The notes under the pieces: model-generated
The model's input: the letters and a program-made list of their open reading frames with translations, nothing else
Told to the model about the DNA's origin: nothing
Database searches by the model: none
Shown here: in pieces, positions 39,297 through 43,279 of the stretch
Layout of the letters: each line of letters opens with the position of its first letter
Position numbering within the stretch: the first letter of the stretch is position 1
Assembly: GCA_008638225.1 (NCBI GenBank)
Contig: VTPP01000007.1
Coordinates: 1 to 43,279 of the forward strand
DNA length: 43,279 nt
Source of the DNA: Pelagibacteraceae bacterium
GTDB lineage: Bacteria; Pseudomonadota; Alphaproteobacteria; Pelagibacterales; Pelagibacteraceae
Direction: 5' to 3'
Made by a program: the position numbers and the translations under genes

Positions 39297-40178
39297 ATGC
39301 CCTCGTTTGCTACTGACATCAAATCTGTTGCAGATCAAACAGACAATTATTTAAAAAATTATTTCTCAAAACAAAAACAGTCTAATGATTTATATGATGC
39401 GATGGCTTATGGGTTGTTTGCTGGCGGAAAAAAAATTAGATCTTATTTAACAGTTGCTGCTTTCGATTTATTTGATTTAAAAAAAGAGACAGCAATCGTG
39501 ATTGCTGCAGCCATAGAGTGTGTTCATAGTTACTCTCTAATTCACGACGATCTTCCAGCAATGGATAACGATGATTTTAGAAGAGGCAAACAAAGTACAC
39601 ATAAAAAATTTGGAGAGTCCACAGCTATCCTTGCAGGCAATTCACTTTTGACCATTGCATTTGAAATATTAACTAGTGACCAACTAAATTTAGACAAGTC
39701 CATCAAAAGTGATTTAGTATTTGCTCTTGCGTCTTGTTCAGGCCATTTAGGAATTGCAGGTGGCCAATTTCTTGATTTATCTTTTGAAGGAAATTCCCAG
39801 GATCAGAAAACAATTATTGATATGCAAAATAAAAAAACTGGAGAATTGATGGGATTTTGTATTGAAGCTGCAGCTATTGTAGCAAAAAAAAATGAAGCAA
39901 GATCAGAATTAAAACATATCGGACTAGATATTGGATTATTATTTCAAATTGCAGATGACTTGCTTGATGAGTATGGAGATCAGGATAAGTTAGGTAAACC
40001 CTCTAAGCAGGATAATAAAAAAGGAAAAGCAACTTTATTGTCCACTCTTGGTTTAGAAAAAACCAACATGCTTACTAAAAACTTACTTATCAAAATTCAG
40101 AATTCTTTAAAAAAATATGGATCAAAAGCAGATAGGCTGATATCCTCAGCTGAATTTATATTGCAAAGGGACCATTGA
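39297..40178 (+). CDS. ispA: Polyprenyl (farnesyl) diphosphate synthase
   Basis: Short-chain trans-prenyl synthase condensing isopentenyl and allylic diphosphates. The 293 residues carry GGKKIRSYL, the first aspartate-rich motif [10 protein letters not shown] (84-93) with the two-residue insertion typical of bacterial FPP synthases, [16 protein letters not shown] and the second aspartate motif [17 protein letters not shown]-like GGGAGT sequence upstream acts as Shine-Dalgarno (GGGAGTAATAAGT before the ATG). It lies 5 bp after xseB and overlaps dxs by 4 bp. Confidence 0.95.
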   Translation: MPSFATDIKSVADQTDNYLKNYFSKQKQSNDLYDAMAYGLFAGGKKIRSYLTVAAFDLFDLKKETAIVIAAAIECVHSYSLIHDDLPAMDNDDFRRGKQSTHKKFGESTAILAGNSLLTIAFEILTSDQLNLDKSIKSDLVFALASCSGHLGIAGGQFLDLSFEGNSQDQKTIIDMQNKKTGELMGFCIEAAAIVAKKNEARSELKHIGLDIGLLFQIADDLLDEYGDQDKLGKPSKQDNKKGKATLLSTLGLEKTNMLTKNLLIKIQNSLKKYGSKADRLISSAEFILQRDH

Positions 40179-42088
40179 TGCCAAATACACCTTTATTAGA
40201 TCAGATTAATTACCCGTCTGATCTAAAAAAATTAAAAGAAGAGCAGTTACCGCTGCTGGCAAAAGAGCTGAGAGAAGAATTGGTGGATGCAGTATCAGTA
40301 ACTGGTGGACATCTTGGTGCAGGTCTTGGTGTGGTAGAACTTACTATTGCTATTCATTATTTATTCGATACTCCCAACGATAGATTGATCTGGGATGTTG
40401 GACATCAAGCTTATCCTCATAAAATTTTAACTGGCAGACGTAATAAAATCAGAACTTTGAGACAGGGTGGTGGTTTATCTGGATTTACTAAAAGATCTGA
40501 AAGTCAGTATGATCCATTTGGAGCTGCGCATAGTTCAACCTCTATTTCTGCAGGATTGGGAATGGCTGTTGCAAGAGATTTAGAAGGAAAAAAAAATAAT
40601 ATTATAAGTGTGATAGGTGATGGAGCTATGAGTGCTGGTATGGCTTATGAAGCTATGAATAATGCTGGTGCAATGGACTCTAGGTTAATTGTTATTTTAA
40701 ATGATAACGAGATGTCGATAGCACCTCCAGTAGGAGCCATGAGTTCTTATCTGACTAAATTATTATCGGGAAAAAAATATATTGGATTTAGAAATTTTTT
40801 TAAAAAGTTAGCAAATAAATTTCCAGGAAGATTGAAACAAAGAATTGGCCAAGCAGAAGAATACTTGAGAGGAATGGCAGTTGGCGGTACGTTATTTGAA
40901 GAAATGGGTTTCTTTTATGTTGGATCTGTAGACGGACATAATTTTGATCAACTACTTCCTGTATTAAAAAATGTAAAGAATTCAACTCATGAAGGACCAT
41001 TCTTAATTCATGCGATCACACAAAAAGGAAAAGGATATCAACCCGCTGAAGAATCGAAAGATAAGTATCACGGTGTAACAAAATTTAACGTCACAACTGG
41101 CGAACAATCAAAAAGTTCATCTAATAAACCTTCTTATACAAATGTATTTGGAGAAACATTAACTGCACATGCTATGCGAGATAATAAAATTGTTGCAATC
41201 ACCGGTGCCATGCCAGCGGGAACTGGTATTAATATTTTTCAAAAACAATTTCCAAAACGAACGTTTGATGTTGGTATTGCAGAGCAACACGCTGTAACTT
41301 TTGCAGCAGGACTTGCAACAGAGGGATATAAACCATTTGCTGCAATTTATTCTACTTTTTTACAACGAGCATATGATCAAGTAGTGCACGATGTTGCAAT
41401 TCAAAAGTTACCAGTTCGATTTGCAATTGATAGAGCAGGATTAGTAGGAGCTGATGGGCCGACCCATGCAGGATCTTTCGATATTACTTATCTTGCAACT
41501 CTTCCTAACTTTGTTGTGATGGCACCAAGTGATGAGTCAGAATTAGTGCGAATGATTAATACATCGATTGATATTAACGATAGACCTAGCGCTTTTAGAT
41601 ATCCAAGGGGTAATGGTACAGGAATAGAGCTTCCCTCCATTGATGAAAAATTAGAAATTGGAAAAGGCAGAGTAGTTAGAGAAGGAAAACAAGTTTGCAT
41701 TGTTAGTTTAGGTACAAGATTAGAAGAATGTAAAATCGCAGCTAACAATTTAGAGAACAAAGGAATTACTACAACAATTATCGATGCAAGATTTGCAAAA
41801 CCACTAGATGAAGAATTAATTACTCGTTGCGCAAGAAAGCACGATATGATGATTACCATTGAAGAGGGATCTATCGGAGGTTTCGGATCGCATGTTGCAA
41901 ATTTGCTTGCAGAAAAAGGAATTTTTGACAAAGGATTAAAGTTCAGATCGATGATGTTACCAGATGTATTTATTGAGCAAGATACACCTGAAAAAATGTA
42001 CGATGTTGCAGGTTTGAATGCCAAGCAGATTACTGAAAAAATTTTAGATGTTTTTTTCAGTAAAGAAGGCATCAAAATTATTAAATAA
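40175..42088 (+). CDS. dxs: 1-deoxy-D-xylulose-5-phosphate synthase
   Basis: ThDP enzyme starting the MEP isoprenoid pathway from pyruvate and glyceraldehyde-3-phosphate. The 637 residues have [14 protein letters not shown] near the N-terminus, [16 protein letters not shown], the ThDP motif [18 protein letters not shown], the pyrimidine-binding domain with [15 protein letters not shown] and [15 protein letters not shown], and the C-terminal domain ending near VLLP-type [18 protein letters not shown] precedes the ATG. It overlaps ispA by 4 bp, and the GMC oxidoreductase begins 10 bp after it. Confidence 0.98.
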   Translation: MMPNTPLLDQINYPSDLKKLKEEQLPLLAKELREELVDAVSVTGGHLGAGLGVVELTIAIHYLFDTPNDRLIWDVGHQAYPHKILTGRRNKIRTLRQGGGLSGFTKRSESQYDPFGAAHSSTSISAGLGMAVARDLEGKKNNIISVIGDGAMSAGMAYEAMNNAGAMDSRLIVILNDNEMSIAPPVGAMSSYLTKLLSGKKYIGFRNFFKKLANKFPGRLKQRIGQAEEYLRGMAVGGTLFEEMGFFYVGSVDGHNFDQLLPVLKNVKNSTHEGPFLIHAITQKGKGYQPAEESKDKYHGVTKFNVTTGEQSKSSSNKPSYTNVFGETLTAHAMRDNKIVAITGAMPAGTGINIFQKQFPKRTFDVGIAEQHAVTFAAGLATEGYKPFAAIYSTFLQRAYDQVVHDVAIQKLPVRFAIDRAGLVGADGPTHAGSFDITYLATLPNFVVMAPSDESELVRMINTSIDINDRPSAFRYPRGNGTGIELPSIDEKLEIGKGRVVREGKQVCIVSLGTRLEECKIAANNLENKGITTTIIDARFAKPLDEELITRCARKHDMMITIEEGSIGGFGSHVANLLAEKGIFDKGLKFRSMMLPDVFIEQDTPEKMYDVAGLNAKQITEKILDVFFSKEGIKIIK

Positions 42089-42098
42089 AATTTAAACA

Positions 42099-43279
42099 AT
42101 GACTATTACTGACAAGTCTCACTTCGATACTATCATTGTGGGCGCTGGAAGTTCAGGTTGTTTACTTGCAAACAGGCTATCAGCAAATCCTAATCATAAA
42201 GTTTTATTAATTGAAGCCGGTGGAAAAGATGATTGGATTTGGATTAAGATTCCAGTTGGTTATTTATTTACCATTAACAATCCAAGAACTGATTGGTGTT
42301 TTAAAACGGAACCCGATCCTGGACTAAACGGCAGATCTATTCATTACGCCAGAGGAAGAGTGCTGGGCGGTTCATCATCTATTAATGCTATGATTTATAT
42401 GCGCGGGCAGGAAAGTGATTATCAGAAATGGATTGAAAGAACTGGAGATACTATTTGGGACTGGAAACATTCTTTGGATACATACAAATCTATAGAAAGT
42501 TATTTTGGTGGAAATAATCAGTGGCATGGGTCTGACGGAGAAATGAGAGTTGAACAACCACGGGTGCAGTGGCCTATTTTAGATTCATGGAGAATGGCCG
42601 CATCTGAGCAAGGCATACCGAGTATTGAAGAATTTAATAGGGGAGACAATGAAGGTTGTGCATATTTTCATATGAACCAAAAAAAAGGAATTCGCTGGTC
42701 TATGTCGGATGCTTTTTTAAAGCCAATTAGGCATAGAAAAAATTTAACCATTATGACAAATGCCCAGGTATTAAAAGTATTAACTAAAACCATAACTAAC
42801 GAAACACTCAATCAGCCCAAAAACAGAGAGCGAGCTTGGGCTAGTGCAAAATTAGAAGCCTATGGACTAAAAATCCTTCACAAAAGAGAGCAGTTAACTG
42901 TTACAGCCTCTGATCAAGTGATTTTAGCAGCAGGAGCGGTAAGTTCTCCTCATTTGCTTCAGGTGTCAGGAATAGGACCAGTTTCTTTAATAAATAGTAT
43001 AGGAGTAGAGCCAGTACACGATCTACCTGGAGTGGGAGAAAATTTACAAGATCATTTACAAATCAGAACTGTTTATAAAGTCTCAAATTGCAAGACAGTT
43101 AACACTTTATATAAAAATATATTTAGCAGAATGAAAATGGTTCTTGAATATGCTTTATTCAGAACAGGTCCCATGACCATGCCTCCTTCCACATTAGGCG
43201 CTTTTGCTAAAAGTGATGAGGCACAAACTAGCGCTAATTTAGAGTGGCATGTCCAGCCTTTATCTCTTCCAAAATTTGG
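42099..43279 (+). CDS. GMC-family FAD oxidoreductase, choline dehydrogenase-like (3' truncated by window end)
   Basis: The frame is open from ATG 42099 (MTITDKSHFDTIIVGAG) to the window end, 393 codons of a family usually ~530-560 long. The FAD-binding dinucleotide fold VGAGSSGCLLANRLS (residues 14-28), the ribose-binding IEAGG, the GMC signature ARGRVLGGSSSINAMIYMRG, and the second signature VILAAGAVSSPHLLQVSGIG are visible, then LPGVGENLQDH. The catalytic His/Asn C-terminal part lies outside. Alcohol or choline dehydrogenase activity is a family-level inference. It starts 10 bp after dxs but is probably not functionally linked to it. Confidence 0.93.
   Translation, partial: MTITDKSHFDTIIVGAGSSGCLLANRLSANPNHKVLLIEAGGKDDWIWIKIPVGYLFTINNPRTDWCFKTEPDPGLNGRSIHYARGRVLGGSSSINAMIYMRGQESDYQKWIERTGDTIWDWKHSLDTYKSIESYFGGNNQWHGSDGEMRVEQPRVQWPILDSWRMAASEQGIPSIEEFNRGDNEGCAYFHMNQKKGIRWSMSDAFLKPIRHRKNLTIMTNAQVLKVLTKTITNETLNQPKNRERAWASAKLEAYGLKILHKREQLTVTASDQVILAAGAVSSPHLLQVSGIGPVSLINSIGVEPVHDLPGVGENLQDHLQIRTVYKVSNCKTVNTLYKNIFSRMKMVLEYALFRTGPMTMPPSTLGAFAKSDEAQTSANLEWHVQPLSLPKF

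Noticed and set aside
41488-42099. 203-codon open frame antisense to the 3' part of dxs
   Set aside because: It mirrors the conserved dxs frame, its translation is hydrophobic and low in identity to anything I know, and dxs is certain. Long antisense frames arise from codon bias.

Overview
The window is a dense, visibly AT-rich stretch of a bacterial chromosome with no mobile elements, no CRISPR array, no rRNA and one tRNA gene. Gene families and gene order point to an alphaproteobacterium: yebC-ruvC-ybgC-tolQRAB-pal-cpoB-tilS-ftsH-folP-glmM, zauP-zapA, tkt-gap-pgk-fba-thiE, xseB-ispA-dxs, a TrcR/DUF1013 protein and a COQ9-family protein. Low GC, tiny intergenic gaps, many 1-8 bp overlaps and use of TTG/GTG starts suggest a streamlined, probably free-living marine lineage such as SAR11 or a SAR11-like group (HIMB59/AEGEAN-169). 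The lineage is inferred, not proven.

The genes lie in five strand blocks. (1) + strand, 1-7288: branched-chain amino acid synthesis (ilvI partial, ilvH, ilvC, leuA), then the cell-shape genes mreB, mreC, mreD and a COQ9-family gene overlapping mreD. (2) - strand, 7304-18102, read right to left: tkt, gap, pgk, fba (class I) and thiE; then efp, suhB and an MFS transporter; then rpmE, trcR, purE and purK. (3) + strand, 18189-34521: cell division (zauP, zapA), one-carbon metabolism (5-formyl-THF cyclo-ligase), ymdB, yebC, a RuvC-like nuclease, the Tol-Pal envelope system, tilS, ftsH, folP, glmM, thiD and purA. (4) - strand, 34518-39015: sua5, an ABC-2 exporter pair, then rluD and rpoH, with a + strand tRNA-Arg(TCG) between rluD and the exporter. 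(5) + strand, 39031-end: xseB, ispA and dxs for isoprenoid precursors, and a GMC-family oxidoreductase cut by the window end.

Most of this is conserved housekeeping and I did not find an obviously new multi-gene system. The points that deserve a second look are: a divergent, phage-type RuvC-like nuclease in the ruvC position with ruvA and ruvB missing from the locus; a COQ9-family gene translationally linked to mreD where PBP2 and RodA are often found; a GAPDH whose NAD-specificity aspartate appears replaced (INNR), predicting altered cofactor use; and several transcription-unit heads with no Shine-Dalgarno and a -10-like hexamer only 7-12 nt from the start codon, suggesting leaderless mRNAs.

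No stretch longer than about 110 bases lacks a gene. The gaps hold promoter-like motifs, one strong terminator (after pal), one weak terminator (after ilvC) and one clean inverted repeat upstream of leuA.
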